A DNA stretch of 39,924 nucleotides from Eubacterium sp. (GCA_003486385.1 DNFT01000035.1:1-39924); one strand, 5' to 3'; numbered from the stretch's first letter, positions 1 to 8,076 are shown. Made by a program: numbers and translations. The notes: generated from the sequence alone by a model not told the origin.

Positions 1-3
1 TTC

Positions 4-27
4 AAAAGCAGCATCCGTGCTGCTTTT
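4..27 (-). terminator. Perfect hairpin terminator downstream of dusB
   Basis: A 10-bp perfect stem, AAAAGCAGCA / TGCTGCTTTT with loop TCCG, has T/A tracts on both sides, so it could terminate transcription in either direction. It is the first structure after the dusB stop on the minus strand and may also serve a gene beyond the left edge. Confidence 0.75.
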
Positions 28-45
28 GGCTAGGTATTAAGCAGA

Positions 46-138
46 GTTCTAAGAACATCTAAGCTTCTACCAAAAGTCGTGATATGCATAAATATAATAC
101 GTTATACACGCTAAGTTTACAGCACATGTTTTGACCCC
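46..138. repeat. Right half-copy (A1) of a palindromic intergenic repeat
   Basis: This stretch matches the right half of the complete 175-bp nested palindrome at 32707-32881: GTTCTAAGAACA, then CTAAGCTTCT, CAAAAGTCG, ATGCATAAA and a terminal ATGTTTTGACCCC. Its middle arm (ATAATACGTTATA type) is the exact reverse complement of the arm in the left half-copy at 28281-28374. A second terminal motif, GGTATGTTTTGACACC, follows at 158-173. The left half of the element is absent here; the dusB terminator hairpin lies in its place. The remaining bases from 139 to 198 hold nothing else recognisable. Confidence 0.75.
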
Positions 139-198
139 AACATCATTATATTAAATTGGTATGTTTTGACACCAGAATCCTTATTTTAAAAGCATATT

Positions 199-1158
199 TT
201 AATCAACCATTTTTTTATCGAGAAGCTCAAAAAGCTCATCCATGCTCTCTGTGAGGTTGACCTCATTTCTGAGTGCTGCCGAATCCTTAAGCCCTGTCGT
301 GTACCATGCCACATGCTTTCTCATCTCTCGTATTCCAAGGTACTCTCCCTTGTACCTGAGCTGCAGCTGTGCATGCTTTTTAATCATTCTCTTAATCTCA
401 GCCACATCCGGCTTCGGTGGAAGTACACCTGTGCGGCGGTACTCATTTATTCGTGAAAAAATCCATGGATTTCCCCGTGCACCGCGCCCAATCATCACGG
501 CATCACAGCCGGTCTGCTGCTCCATGGCAATCACATCCTCCGCACTGCACACATCTCCGTTCCCTATTACCGGAATGTTCACGCGCTCCACAACCTGCCT
601 TATGATATCCCAATCGGCTTTTCCTGTATAGAACTGCTCACGCGTCCTTCCGTGTACCGCAACCGCGGCTCCGCCGGATTCTTCGACAATATGCGCTATC
701 TCCGGAGCGTTTATCATGTCATCGTTAAAGCCCTTTCTTATTTTTACGGTCACAGGCTTCTTTACCGCCTTCGCCATAGCCTCAACAATCTGTCCGACCA
801 GCAGTGGATTTTTCATAAGAGCCGAACCCTCACCGTTATTGACAATCTTCGGCACCGGGCAGCCCATATTGATATCAAATATATCAAATGGTCTTTCCTC
901 AAGTCTCTTTGCCATGTCCGCCATAATCTGCGGGTCGGAGCCAAAAAGCTGCAGCGATATCGGGTTTTCCTCAGGCTCCACCTCTAAAAGAGCCTCAGTA
1001 TTTTTATTATTGTAGAGAACCGCCTTTGCGCTCACCATCTCCGTATACAGAAGTCCGCAGCCCTGCTCCCTGCAGAGAATACGAAACGGCAGGTCGGTAA
1101 CTCCTGCCATCGGTGCAAGCACAAGGTTATTCTCAATGTTCACATTTCCTATCTTCAT
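199..1158 (-). CDS. dusB: tRNA-dihydrouridine synthase (DusB type)
   Basis: This protein reduces specific uridines in the tRNA D-arm to dihydrouridine using FMN and NADPH. The 319 residues form the usual TIM barrel. APMAGVTD (residues 15-22) is the FMN-binding start, NMGC ends in the catalytic Cys100, VHGRTR follows near 168, and GNGD and GRGARGNPW form the phosphate-binding end of the barrel. The C-terminal EMRKH..WY segment is typical of the helical tRNA-binding domain. The ATG is preceded by GAGGAAGAC. It is the last gene of the minus-strand run coming from coaX, with a 137-base gap between them. Family assignment is firm; DusB rather than another bacterial Dus rests on the Firmicute context. 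Confidence 0.93.
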   Translation of the reverse strand: MKIGNVNIENNLVLAPMAGVTDLPFRILCREQGCGLLYTEMVSAKAVLYNNKNTEALLEVEPEENPISLQLFGSDPQIMADMAKRLEERPFDIFDINMGCPVPKIVNNGEGSALMKNPLLVGQIVEAMAKAVKKPVTVKIRKGFNDDMINAPEIAHIVEESGGAAVAVHGRTREQFYTGKADWDIIRQVVERVNIPVIGNGDVCSAEDVIAMEQQTGCDAVMIGRGARGNPWIFSRINEYRRTGVLPPKPDVAEIKRMIKKHAQLQLRYKGEYLGIREMRKHVAWYTTGLKDSAALRNEVNLTESMDELFELLDKKMVD

Positions 1159-1295
1159 GTCTTCCTCATTTTACATTGTTTAAAAAAGTCTGCTGCCACA
1201 CCGTTGCACAATTGTATCTGTACACTGCCATTTTTTCTTCTGTAAAAACACAGGCAGAATTTCACAACTTAAAACTGTCGCATACTTTTTTACAC

Positions 1296-2063
1296 TTATC
1301 TGTTCTTTGCATATATAAGCTGCAGCCCCTTCAAGGTAAGCTCACTGTCATATATCTGTATGCTGTCGGTATTCTCCGCTATCAGGCGCCCATAGCCTCC
1401 TGTCGCAACGGTTCTGATGTTCTCAATACCGGCTTCCTCTTTAATCTTCTTTATTATATATTCGGTCTGTCCTATATAGCCGTATACAAGTCCTGCCTGC
1501 ATGCTCGTCACAGTGTTCTTTGCAAGGATACTCTTAGGCTTGGCAATCTCAATCTCCGGCAGCTTGGCGGCATCGCTCCATAATGAGCGCGCACTTGTGC
1601 CAAGTCCCGGTGAGGTGATTCCCGCCGTAAATACTCCCTCATCAAGTATGAGGTCATAGGTTGTAGCCGTGCCGAAATCCATTGCTATAACAGGTCCTCC
1701 GTACAGCTCATAAGCCCCCACCGCATCAACAATTCTGTCCGGTCCAATCTCCCTCGGATTATCACATGACAGACGGATTCCCGTCTTTATTCCCGGTCCG
1801 ACAAGTATCGGCTGTCTGTTAAAATATTTTTTCATCGCATTGACAACAGAATGCATGACATTCGGAACTACCGAACTTATTATGACATCCTCTATATCTG
1901 CCGGACTAAGTCCTCTTGTCCTTATAAGTTCAATAAAGACAATTCCATACTCATCCGATGTACGCTGCAGCTTCGTGGTTATTCTGAATGTTGCCAGAAG
2001 CTCCCTCTCCTTGAATACGCCTACGGTAAAATTAGTATTTCCTATATCTATAGCTAATAACAT
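1296..2063 (-). CDS. coaX: Type III pantothenate kinase
   Basis: This enzyme phosphorylates pantothenate with ATP, the first step of coenzyme A synthesis. Type III enzymes are not feedback-inhibited by CoA and need a monovalent cation (family knowledge). The sequence has the ASKHA-fold phosphate loop DIGNTN at residues 6-11, GPDR with the catalytic-type Asp near 109, DFGTATT at 129-135 and the GGYG motif near the end. The start at 2063 (MLLAIDIG) gives 255 residues, the usual length. An in-frame ATG four codons upstream lies almost on top of the GGGGA ribosome-site-like stretch and is less likely. CoA made here feeds the carrier-protein prosthetic group used by the lipid genes at the other end of the window. 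Confidence 0.92.
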   Translation of the reverse strand: MLLAIDIGNTNFTVGVFKERELLATFRITTKLQRTSDEYGIVFIELIRTRGLSPADIEDVIISSVVPNVMHSVVNAMKKYFNRQPILVGPGIKTGIRLSCDNPREIGPDRIVDAVGAYELYGGPVIAMDFGTATTYDLILDEGVFTAGITSPGLGTSARSLWSDAAKLPEIEIAKPKSILAKNTVTSMQAGLVYGYIGQTEYIIKKIKEEAGIENIRTVATGGYGRLIAENTDSIQIYDSELTLKGLQLIYAKNR

Positions 2064-2196
2064 ATCTTTCCCCATTCCCCGGCTTATTACTGCCCATAAT
2101 TTTCATGTAACTGCAAAATCAGAAATCTTAAAATTTCACACCCGGCACCATATATCTGCGCACATAATACCGTGCCTGCACACGTCAAATACTGTT

Positions 2197-2529
2197 TTAC
2201 ACATCCTCATCAAGAAAAAACACCTTAAAATAGAGTTCCAATGCCTGTAAAAGGTCTGCCTTCTCATTTCTTATCTGCTTTATTTTAAGTGCTGCACCAA
2301 TCTCATCATAAAGGATATCCTCCTCCGCAGCCTCCGTCTTAATCTGGAGTGTTCCGTTCTCATCATACTCAAGCATCATGATTCCCCCTACATCCTCCGT
2401 AAACAGAACGCACATAATCTTGAGCTCCTTCTTAATATGATCCGGAAGTCCATTGAAATCCGGGTTCATATAAAATTTCTTCTCATACGCATTTGAAACG
2501 CACAATACCACATCATCTTCGTAGTACAT
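2197..2529 (-). CDS. Small conserved Lachnospiraceae protein (possibly DUF6145)
   Basis: A 110-residue acidic soluble protein with no signal peptide, membrane segment or catalytic motif that I recognise. It begins MYYEDDVVLCVSNAYEKK, contains CVLFTEDVGGIM in the middle, and ends with a helix rich in Glu, Lys and Leu followed by LELYFKVFFLDED. The pattern resembles the small DUF6145 family that I associate with Lachnospiraceae, but that is from memory and unchecked. It lies between birA (43 bases upstream) and coaX (133 bases downstream) on the same strand, so it may be co-transcribed with two cofactor genes. Function unknown. Confidence 0.75.
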   Translation of the reverse strand: MYYEDDVVLCVSNAYEKKFYMNPDFNGLPDHIKKELKIMCVLFTEDVGGIMMLEYDENGTLQIKTEAAEEDILYDEIGAALKIKQIRNEKADLLQALELYFKVFFLDEDV

Positions 2530-2572
2530 ACAATCCTTCCCTTCTGCCCTATCTTATTTTATACAATTATAT

Positions 2573-3553
2573 TTAGACGTACCCATATAATCCGCGCACG
2601 GACACCTCACCTGAGCGGATTTCCTTTAGATTTCCGCCATCATCCTTAACCACAAGCCCGCCCTCGGGATTGATACCTACCGCAGTATATATCTCTTCCT
2701 TATCATTGCCGATTATCCTCACCTGCTTTCCGGCATTGGCAAGCATGGTATTGTATTCATCTGCTATTGTCGACAAGTCCCCTGCCTTGATAAAAGCCTC
2801 GTAGTATTTTTCAAAATATCTCCCTACTGCCTCTATGACGTATGCCCTCTTCACCTGTTTACCTGATTCGATATAAAGAGAGCTTGCAATATCCTTTATC
2901 TCATCCGGAAATTCCTTCATATTAGCATTTATACCGATTCCGATAACTACATAATTGATACATGAAAGCTCCGCTGACAGCTCTGTAAGCATGCCACACA
3001 CCTTTTTTTTGTTGACAACTATATCATTCGGCCACTTAATCTGCGCGTCCAGCCCTGTGACCTCCCTTATGGCGCCCGATACAGCCATGGCTGCCACAAG
3101 CGTGAGCATTGAAGCCTTATCCGGTGATATTTCCGGTTTTAATAAAAACGAGAACCATATACCTGTTCCGGGAGGCGATACCCACGCATGCCCTCTTCGT
3201 CCCCTGCCTGCTGTCTGTTCCTCCGCAACCGCAAGCAGTCCATGCTTCACACCTTTTTCCGCCTGCCTTTTCAATTCATTGTTCGTAGAATCAATGGAAT
3301 CAAAATATAGAATCTCTTTTCCAAACCATTGTGTATGAAGCAGACTCCCAAGCTCCAGAGCTGAAATAACATCAGGTGTCTCCTCCAGCCGGTATCCCTT
3401 ATTGTTAACTGCTTCTATACTGTATCCTTCATCGCGAAGCTGCTTTATTGCTTTCCACACGGCAGTTCTCGAAACAGAAAACCTGTTACATATCTCCTGC
3501 CCTGAAATAAAATCATCAGCCTCCCTGAGCACCTGCAATATTTTATCCTTCAT
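2573..3553 (-). CDS. birA: Bifunctional biotin-protein ligase / biotin repressor
   Basis: It attaches biotin to the biotin carboxyl carrier protein of acetyl-CoA carboxylase and other biotin enzymes through biotinyl-AMP. The N-terminal winged helix (about residues 5-58, with SVSRTAVWKAIKQLR as recognition-helix region) suggests that it also represses biotin genes. The catalytic domain shows the adenylate loop GRGRRG (116-121), KWPND (173-177) and the KKVCGMLTE strand. The C-terminal SH3-like domain ends in VSVRGLYGYV. Its 326 residues match group II BirA. The nearest SD, GGAGG, is about 12 bases before the ATG, which is long. Carboxylase subunits accA and accD are in this window, but its substrate AccB is not. 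Confidence 0.93.
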   Translation of the reverse strand: MKDKILQVLREADDFISGQEICNRFSVSRTAVWKAIKQLRDEGYSIEAVNNKGYRLEETPDVISALELGSLLHTQWFGKEILYFDSIDSTNNELKRQAEKGVKHGLLAVAEEQTAGRGRRGHAWVSPPGTGIWFSFLLKPEISPDKASMLTLVAAMAVSGAIREVTGLDAQIKWPNDIVVNKKKVCGMLTELSAELSCINYVVIGIGINANMKEFPDEIKDIASSLYIESGKQVKRAYVIEAVGRYFEKYYEAFIKAGDLSTIADEYNTMLANAGKQVRIIGNDKEEIYTAVGINPEGGLVVKDDGGNLKEIRSGEVSVRGLYGYV

Positions 3554-3637
3554 ATCCGTACTATATTCCTCCGACTACAACCTTTATCCACAAATTATCA
3601 GCAATAATTCTTACATATCCACTAAGCATCAACGCTT

Positions 3638-3931
3638 TTACACATTCGCCGACACTATTCTTCCACAGAACAGCCCTGCCGCTATAAGCACAAATGTAAA
3701 AATAAATACCGCTATACCCTGCCACTGTTTATCCGAAATCACATGCTTTACACCTGTTATGGCATTTATCAGCGCTCCCAGATAAAAAATCCCCGGAAAA
3801 ATATGCATTCTGTTATGCACATCCATAAAAGTATAGACCGTAATCCCCACGACAGCAATGCTGAGTATAATATTCACTACATCTATTACTACCCTGACCT
3901 TGCGAAACGCTCTCTCTCTTTTTGAAGCCAT
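3638..3931 (-). CDS. Small membrane protein with three predicted helices
   Basis: A 97-residue protein with a basic N-terminus (MASKRERAFRKVR) followed by three hydrophobic stretches at about residues 14-34, 43-58 and 70-92. This suggests a small inner-membrane protein with its basic end in the cytoplasm. The start at 3931 is set by GGAGG four bases upstream; an upstream in-frame ATG lacks such a site. It lies between argF and birA on the same strand, with a terminator-like hairpin separating it from argF. I do not recognise the family and assign no function. Confidence 0.65.
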   Translation of the reverse strand: MASKRERAFRKVRVVIDVVNIILSIAVVGITVYTFMDVHNRMHIFPGIFYLGALINAITGVKHVISDKQWQGIAVFIFTFVLIAAGLFCGRIVSANV

Positions 3932-3961
3932 ATAACCTCCACTATAATCACTATACCTCAT

Positions 3962-4013
3962 AAACAAAATATAACACCGCAAGCGATATTTTACATAATA
4001 CCATTCGCGGTGT
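3962..4013 (-). terminator. Terminator-like hairpin after argF
   Basis: On the minus strand, ACACCGC (4013-4007) pairs with GCGGTGT (3980-3974), extended by two weaker pairs, around a long A/T-rich loop. TTATATTTTGTTT follows. The loop is long for a classical terminator, so efficiency is uncertain. Confidence 0.4.
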
Positions 4014-4161
4014 CATAATTCAAGTGTTCCTTTAATTCACGCTTTCCCTTAATTCAAGCTTTTGCAACTGTCTGCATACTGCTTAAAATAAAATAGCCCG
4101 ATTATTATTGCCTTTTCCGGTGCACAGTGCCATCCGTATATGCCTGCAGCAGACCAACCAA

Positions 4162-5145
4162 TTATACCGTTGCATCCATCACAGCCTTTATAGTATGCAT
4201 GCGGTTCTCCGCCTCGTCAAACACAATCGACTGTGCGGACTCGAATACCTCATCGGTAACCTCCAGCTCTTCAAGCCCGAATTTATCATGTATCTGTGCC
4301 CCGACTGTAGTTTTCAGGTCATGGAATGCAGGTAAGCAGTGCATAAATACCGCCTGTGGGCTGGCATTGTCCATTGCCTTTTTGTTAACCTGATATGGAA
4401 GAAGGTCATGTATACGCTCCTCCCACACCTCAGCAGGCTCCCCCATTGATACCCATACATCTGTATAGATAACATCTGCACCCTTCGTTCCGGCATCAAC
4501 ATCCTCTGTGAGTGTTATTGCCGCTCCTGACTGTGCTGCATATCCCTTACACAATTCAACAAGCTCCTCATCAGGAAAATACTTTTTATTGGTGCATGCG
4601 GTGAAGTTAAGACCCAGCTTTGCGCATGCAATCATAAGTGAATTTCCCATATTGTAGCGGGCATCTCCCATATATGTAAAGTTGATACCCTCAAGCCTTC
4701 CAAAGTGTTCCCTGATTGTAAGCATATCCGCAAGCATCTGTGTAGGATGATACTCGTTGGTAAGTCCGTTCCATACAGGCACGTCCGAATACTTTGCAAG
4801 CTCCTCCACAATATTCTGCCCGAATCCGCGGTATTCAATTCCATCGTACATTCGGCTTAGCACTCTCGCCGTATCGGCAATGCTCTCCTTCCTGCCAATC
4901 TGTGAGCCTGACGGATCAAGATAGGTTGTACCCATGCCAAGGTCATGTGCCGCCACCTCAAAGGAGCAGCGGGTTCTTGTGCTGGTCTTTTCAAATATAA
5001 GGGCAACATTCTTTCCCCTATGATGATCTACAGGTATGCCCTTCTTTTTCTTGTCCTTAAGCTCTGCTGCAAGATCAATAAGATACATAATCTCTTCCTT
5101 AGAAAAATCCTTGAGTGTCAAAAAATCGCGTCCTTTTAAATTCAT
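4162..5145 (-). CDS. argF: Ornithine carbamoyltransferase
   Basis: It transfers the carbamoyl group of carbamoyl phosphate to ornithine, giving citrulline in arginine biosynthesis. The carbamoyl-phosphate loop STRTR is at residues 55-59, HPTQ at 133-136, and the ornithine-side SMGE and HCLPAFHD motifs lie in the second half. The length of 327 residues is normal. The ATG follows AAGGAGG with five bases between. It stands alone rather than in an arg cluster, downstream of a strong promoter with two ARG-box-like sites, so arginine repression through ArgR/AhrC is likely. HCLP and SMG support OTCase over aspartate carbamoyltransferase. Confidence 0.96.
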   Translation of the reverse strand: MNLKGRDFLTLKDFSKEEIMYLIDLAAELKDKKKKGIPVDHHRGKNVALIFEKTSTRTRCSFEVAAHDLGMGTTYLDPSGSQIGRKESIADTARVLSRMYDGIEYRGFGQNIVEELAKYSDVPVWNGLTNEYHPTQMLADMLTIREHFGRLEGINFTYMGDARYNMGNSLMIACAKLGLNFTACTNKKYFPDEELVELCKGYAAQSGAAITLTEDVDAGTKGADVIYTDVWVSMGEPAEVWEERIHDLLPYQVNKKAMDNASPQAVFMHCLPAFHDLKTTVGAQIHDKFGLEELEVTDEVFESAQSIVFDEAENRMHTIKAVMDATV

Positions 5146-5177
5146 GGCGGCCTCCTTATGTTAGCTTTCTGCTCTAC

Positions 5178-5206
5178 AGAATACACCTTATTCATTTATC
5201 TGTCAA
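5178..5206 (-). promoter_or_regulatory. Sigma-A promoter of argF
   Basis: On the minus strand TTGACA (5206-5201) is followed after exactly 17 bases by TATTCT (5183-5178). The argF ATG lies about 33 bases further downstream with AAGGAGG in between. The -35 box directly abuts an ARG-box-like palindrome. Confidence 0.75.
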
Positions 5207-5250
5207 TGCATAATAATACATTTATTTTATGTTTTATGTATATTTATGCA
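5207..5250 (-). promoter_or_regulatory. Two ARG-box-like operator sites upstream of argF
   Basis: TGCATAATAATACA (5207-5220) and TGTATATTTATGCA (5237-5250) both fit the TGNAT-N4-ATNCA dyad of ArgR/AhrC operators. Their centres are 30 bp apart, about three helical turns, so a hexameric repressor could bind both on one face. The proximal box touches the -35 element. Assignment rests on pattern and on the downstream argF. Confidence 0.6.
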
Positions 5251-5287
5251 TGCCGCAGTTTTTAAATATCAGCATAGATATTTTACT

Positions 5288-5376
5288 TAAGAACATTCTG
5301 TTTCGTGTAATGGAATTGCTTTGCATAAATATAATACGTTATACTCTCATACATCACATTAACATGTCCTGACCCC
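5288..5376. repeat. Degenerate right half-copy (A2) of the palindromic repeat
   Basis: It shares TAAGAACAT, TGCATAAATATAATACG and a terminal AACATGTCCTGACCCC with copy A1, but the segment in between has drifted. It fills the space between the TraX-like gene's 3' end and the argF operator region. Confidence 0.6.
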
Positions 5377-5383
5377 GGCATCT

Positions 5384-6103
5384 TTATAACAGATAATCAA
5401 CCAGACAAATCAACAGTAAATGTGCAGGATAATACACATAAAAGAACCATTTCCCTCCTCTTTTTCCACCAAGAGCTCCGTTATATGCACCAATAAGAGG
5501 AATTGCGGGCAGCATTCCGAACTGAAACAGCGATATATATGGGCATTCCGGGTTAGAAATGGCACCATCAAGCGCAAGCAAGGCTGCAAATAATGTTGAC
5601 GTATACATCAGAAGCTTAAGCTGTGCCTTTTTATCTTCCCTGTACACATACAGCATGAGCGGCCATATAAGTCCAATCCCAGCCCAGTCGCCGAACAGAG
5701 ATAATAGAAACAAAGCAGCTATAATCAAGCTCTTTTTTATCTCACCTATATGGCTGTCATAGGTCCGTAACGCAATCAACGCCAGAAATAAGGTGTATAT
5801 CATGCCAAGTGAAACTCCGCCTCCTGCCATTCCTGCCCTTCTCTCAAACAAATAAAAAGCAAAGGCGGATACCACAGCAAATAAACCCAGTCTCAACGTG
5901 TATTTTCTGATGTCATGGGTATGAATATACCCTTCTGCCAGAAGATAACACATCACCGGTGCCGTAATCCGCCCAATTATATGCATGCACTGTCCCGGCA
6001 GAGATACCACCGGAACCCACATCCATGCTATATGGTCAAAGGTCATCGCCACTATAGCGATGACCTTCAACTGATATGCCGTAATACCTTTTTTACAATT
6101 CAT
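5384..6103 (-). CDS. TraX-family multi-spanning membrane protein
   Basis: A 239-residue integral membrane protein with about seven hydrophobic stretches. The N-terminal ITAYQLKVIAIVAMTFDHI pattern, the arginine in GRITAPVMCY, and the C-terminal YYPAHLLLI match the TraX family (PF05857). TraX acetylates F-pilin in conjugative plasmids; chromosomal Firmicute members are of unknown substrate and may be acyltransferases. There is no conjugation gene nearby, so a plasmid role is not indicated. The GGGGATTTT ribosome-site region just before the ATG lies inside a short repeat that recurs at 39500-39573. It appears monocistronic. Confidence 0.75.
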   Translation of the reverse strand: MNCKKGITAYQLKVIAIVAMTFDHIAWMWVPVVSLPGQCMHIIGRITAPVMCYLLAEGYIHTHDIRKYTLRLGLFAVVSAFAFYLFERRAGMAGGGVSLGMIYTLFLALIALRTYDSHIGEIKKSLIIAALFLLSLFGDWAGIGLIWPLMLYVYREDKKAQLKLLMYTSTLFAALLALDGAISNPECPYISLFQFGMLPAIPLIGAYNGALGGKRGGKWFFYVYYPAHLLLICLVDYLL

Positions 6104-6104
6104 A

Positions 6105-6181
6105 AAATCCCCATGTCACTGCTTTTGCAATGACTTAAATAGTAATGAAAAACGTGCTTTTTACGTGTTTTCCACACTATA
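6105..6181. repeat. Short intergenic repeat family B, copy 1
   Basis: About 75 bases that recur at 39500-39573 in the same orientation with few differences. Both copies have AAATCCCCATGTCACTG, then ATAGTAATGAAAAACG, TGCTTTTTACG and CACACTATA. A small hairpin (GTCA...TGAC) and a second stem around the ACGTGCTTTTTACGT core are present. Here it supplies the leader and SD of the TraX-like gene. Confidence 0.7.
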
Positions 6182-6186
6182 TATAC

Positions 6187-6447
6187 CTAGCCGTGAAGAC
6201 CTCTTGCCTGTCTGTCCATGTCCTCAACCACAATATCATATATCTCACCCAAGGTTCTGCAATACTCCAGTACCTTCCATGGCTCATTGGTATGATAATG
6301 TATCTTTATAAGCTCTTCATCGCCAACTGCAAGAAGACAGTCACCCTTAAAGTTCTCGGTAAAGTACTCATTGATGGCATCCTCGTCAAGATTCTCCCCC
6401 TCAATAAGCAGCTGTGTATCATATCTGAATTCAATAGGTTCACTCAT
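6187..6447 (-). CDS. Stand-alone FakA/YloV C-terminal-like domain protein
   Basis: An 86-residue protein beginning MSEPIEFRYDTQLLIEG and containing GDEELIKIHYHTNEPWKVLEY, then GEIYDIVVEDMDRQ. This resembles the region after the DAK2 domain of FakA/YloV (fatty-acid kinase), where FRYCTEF, GDxxLIKVHVHTN and a closing IENM..Q are typical. The kinase (DAK/DAK2) domain is entirely absent, so phosphoryl transfer is not expected. It could be a small partner or regulator of a full-length FakA or a DegV-like protein, but that is inference. The start is preceded by GAGGATAAG. No sign of a disrupted longer gene was seen next to it, so it looks like a genuine small protein rather than a decayed remnant. 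Confidence 0.65.
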   Translation of the reverse strand: MSEPIEFRYDTQLLIEGENLDEDAINEYFTENFKGDCLLAVGDEELIKIHYHTNEPWKVLEYCRTLGEIYDIVVEDMDRQARGLHG

Positions 6448-6646
6448 TATGTCTTATCCTCTTTTTCCGGCGACCTTAAATTATGGTGCCACCTGATTAA
6501 ATATCTTATAACTTAGTTTTTAAAAATAATTACTCTGCACTCATTTAATAAAGCTTAGCTTTGATTAAATTACGCTTATATTAAGCTTCATTACAGCTTA
6601 TCTTCACTGTAACCGGACTTTCCTATAACCATGCTTTCTATTGCAG

Positions 6647-7576
6647 CTAGGCTTCCTTCGCAACCTCAACAACAGACTTTGCAAGCCCTGCAAGTCCCTG
6701 AATCTCTGACGGAATGATAATCTTGGTAGCCTGACCGTCCGCTGCCTTCTCAAATGCCTCAAGGCTCTTAAGTCTTAACACAGCCTCATCTGCTCCGGCC
6801 TCCTTAATCATCTTAAGACCTTCTGCATTAGCCATCTGGACAACTCTTATAGCTTCAGCCTGACCTTCTGCCTCTCTAATCATCTTCTGCTTCTGAGCTT
6901 CAGCACGGAGAATCGCTGATTCCTTCTCTGCCTCTGCGTCAAGAATCAATGAGCGCTTCTTACCTTCTGCAACAAGTACGGCTGACTGCTTCTGACCTTC
7001 AGAACGTGTTACCGCCTCGATCTTCTCAAGCTCTGCTCTCTTCTGCTTCTCCATCGCATCCTGAATAGCTGCCGGAGGAATGATGTTCTTAACCTCGACT
7101 CTGTTCACCTTGATTCCCCAAGGGTCGGTAGCTACATCAAGGGATACTCTCATCTTGGAATTGATAACCTCACGGGATGTAAGTGTCTGGTCAAACGCAA
7201 GCTCACCGATGATATTTCTCAGTGTGGTAGCTGTGAGATTCTCAATCGCCATAATAGGATTCTCAACACCATATGCGAAGAGCTTAGGGTCTGTAATCTG
7301 GAAAAAGATAACCGTATCAATCCTCATTGTTACATTATCCTTTGTGATAACAGGCTGCGGTGGGAAATCTGCCACCTGCTCCTTGAGCACAACTCTCCTC
7401 GCCATCTTATCGATGAACGGAACCTTAAAGTGAATACCTACATTCCATGTCTCCTTGTACGCACCGAGACGCTCAAGTACAACAGCCTGTGCCTGAGGCA
7501 CAATCTTAATACATGATGCTAAAATAACAAGTACGATAACCGCAATAACAATAATTCCACCAACTAAACCTGGCAT
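6647..7576 (-). CDS. SPFH/Band-7 membrane protein (stomatin/QmcA type)
   Basis: A 309-residue stomatin-like scaffold protein. One N-terminal transmembrane helix (about residues 4-22) is followed by the SPFH domain (about 24-180, with VPFIDKMARRV and GIKVNRVEVKNI). A long charged helix rich in Ala, Glu and Lys (about 180-255, with AEGKKRSLILDAEAEKESA) should form a coiled coil for oligomerisation. Such proteins build membrane microdomains and often pair with an NfeD protein, which is exactly the upstream neighbour (20 bases away). AGGAGG lies eight bases before the ATG. Family assignment is firm; the substrate or client is unknown. Confidence 0.93.
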   Translation of the reverse strand: MPGLVGGIIVIAVIVLVILASCIKIVPQAQAVVLERLGAYKETWNVGIHFKVPFIDKMARRVVLKEQVADFPPQPVITKDNVTMRIDTVIFFQITDPKLFAYGVENPIMAIENLTATTLRNIIGELAFDQTLTSREVINSKMRVSLDVATDPWGIKVNRVEVKNIIPPAAIQDAMEKQKRAELEKIEAVTRSEGQKQSAVLVAEGKKRSLILDAEAEKESAILRAEAQKQKMIREAEGQAEAIRVVQMANAEGLKMIKEAGADEAVLRLKSLEAFEKAADGQATKIIIPSEIQGLAGLAKSVVEVAKEA

Positions 7577-7596
7577 TTTAAAATCCTCCTATAATT

Positions 7597-8034
7597 TTAA
7601 TTTTCAGAATTCTTTCGTTCAACTATAACCTTAACTCCCTCTATCGACTTCACAGTAACCATAGTGTCAACTTCCATGACACTTCCGTCCGCCGACCTTG
7701 CAGCCCATTCAATACCATTGATTGTGACATAGCCAGAAGCCTGCGCATTATCAATCTGTGCAATAACACGCCCAGTCTGTCCGATAACACTGTCTATATT
7801 CGTCTTTGTGGTATGCCGATTCACATATCGCAATGCAAATGGTCTTGTAAAAATCAGCATTATCAGCGAAACCACAATAAAGAATACGAACTGGAGCCAC
7901 CACGTAGCATGAAGAAGTGACGCAAAAAAAGCAATAAGTGCACCCGCCGCAAACCATATAGTTGTAAGCCCCATTGTAGCTATCTCAAACACTACAAGCA
8001 CAACAAACAAAATAAGCCATATCATTGCATTCAT
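7597..8034 (-). CDS. NfeD-family membrane protein
   Basis: A 145-residue short-form NfeD: hydrophobic segments at about residues 4-20, 24-42 and 47-65, then a soluble OB-fold from about 80 with the family's GQTGRV start and GIEWAARSADGS middle. The long NfeD form carries an extra serine-protease domain that is missing here. It is the first gene of the pair with the SPFH protein and is preceded by a GGAGGGGAAGG ribosome site and its own promoter. NfeD OB domains are thought to bind SPFH partners. Confidence 0.9.
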   Translation of the reverse strand: MNAMIWLILFVVLVVFEIATMGLTTIWFAAGALIAFFASLLHATWWLQFVFFIVVSLIMLIFTRPFALRYVNRHTTKTNIDSVIGQTGRVIAQIDNAQASGYVTINGIEWAARSADGSVMEVDTMVTVKSIEGVKVIVERKNSEN

Positions 8035-8076
8035 TATCCTTCCCCTCCTTACTTAATAATAGAATTCTTATGTTCT

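Noticed and set aside
5384..6103. TraX-like gene as evidence of an integrated conjugative element
   Set aside because: No relaxase, coupling protein, integrase or attachment repeats are nearby; chromosomal TraX-like genes are common in Clostridia.
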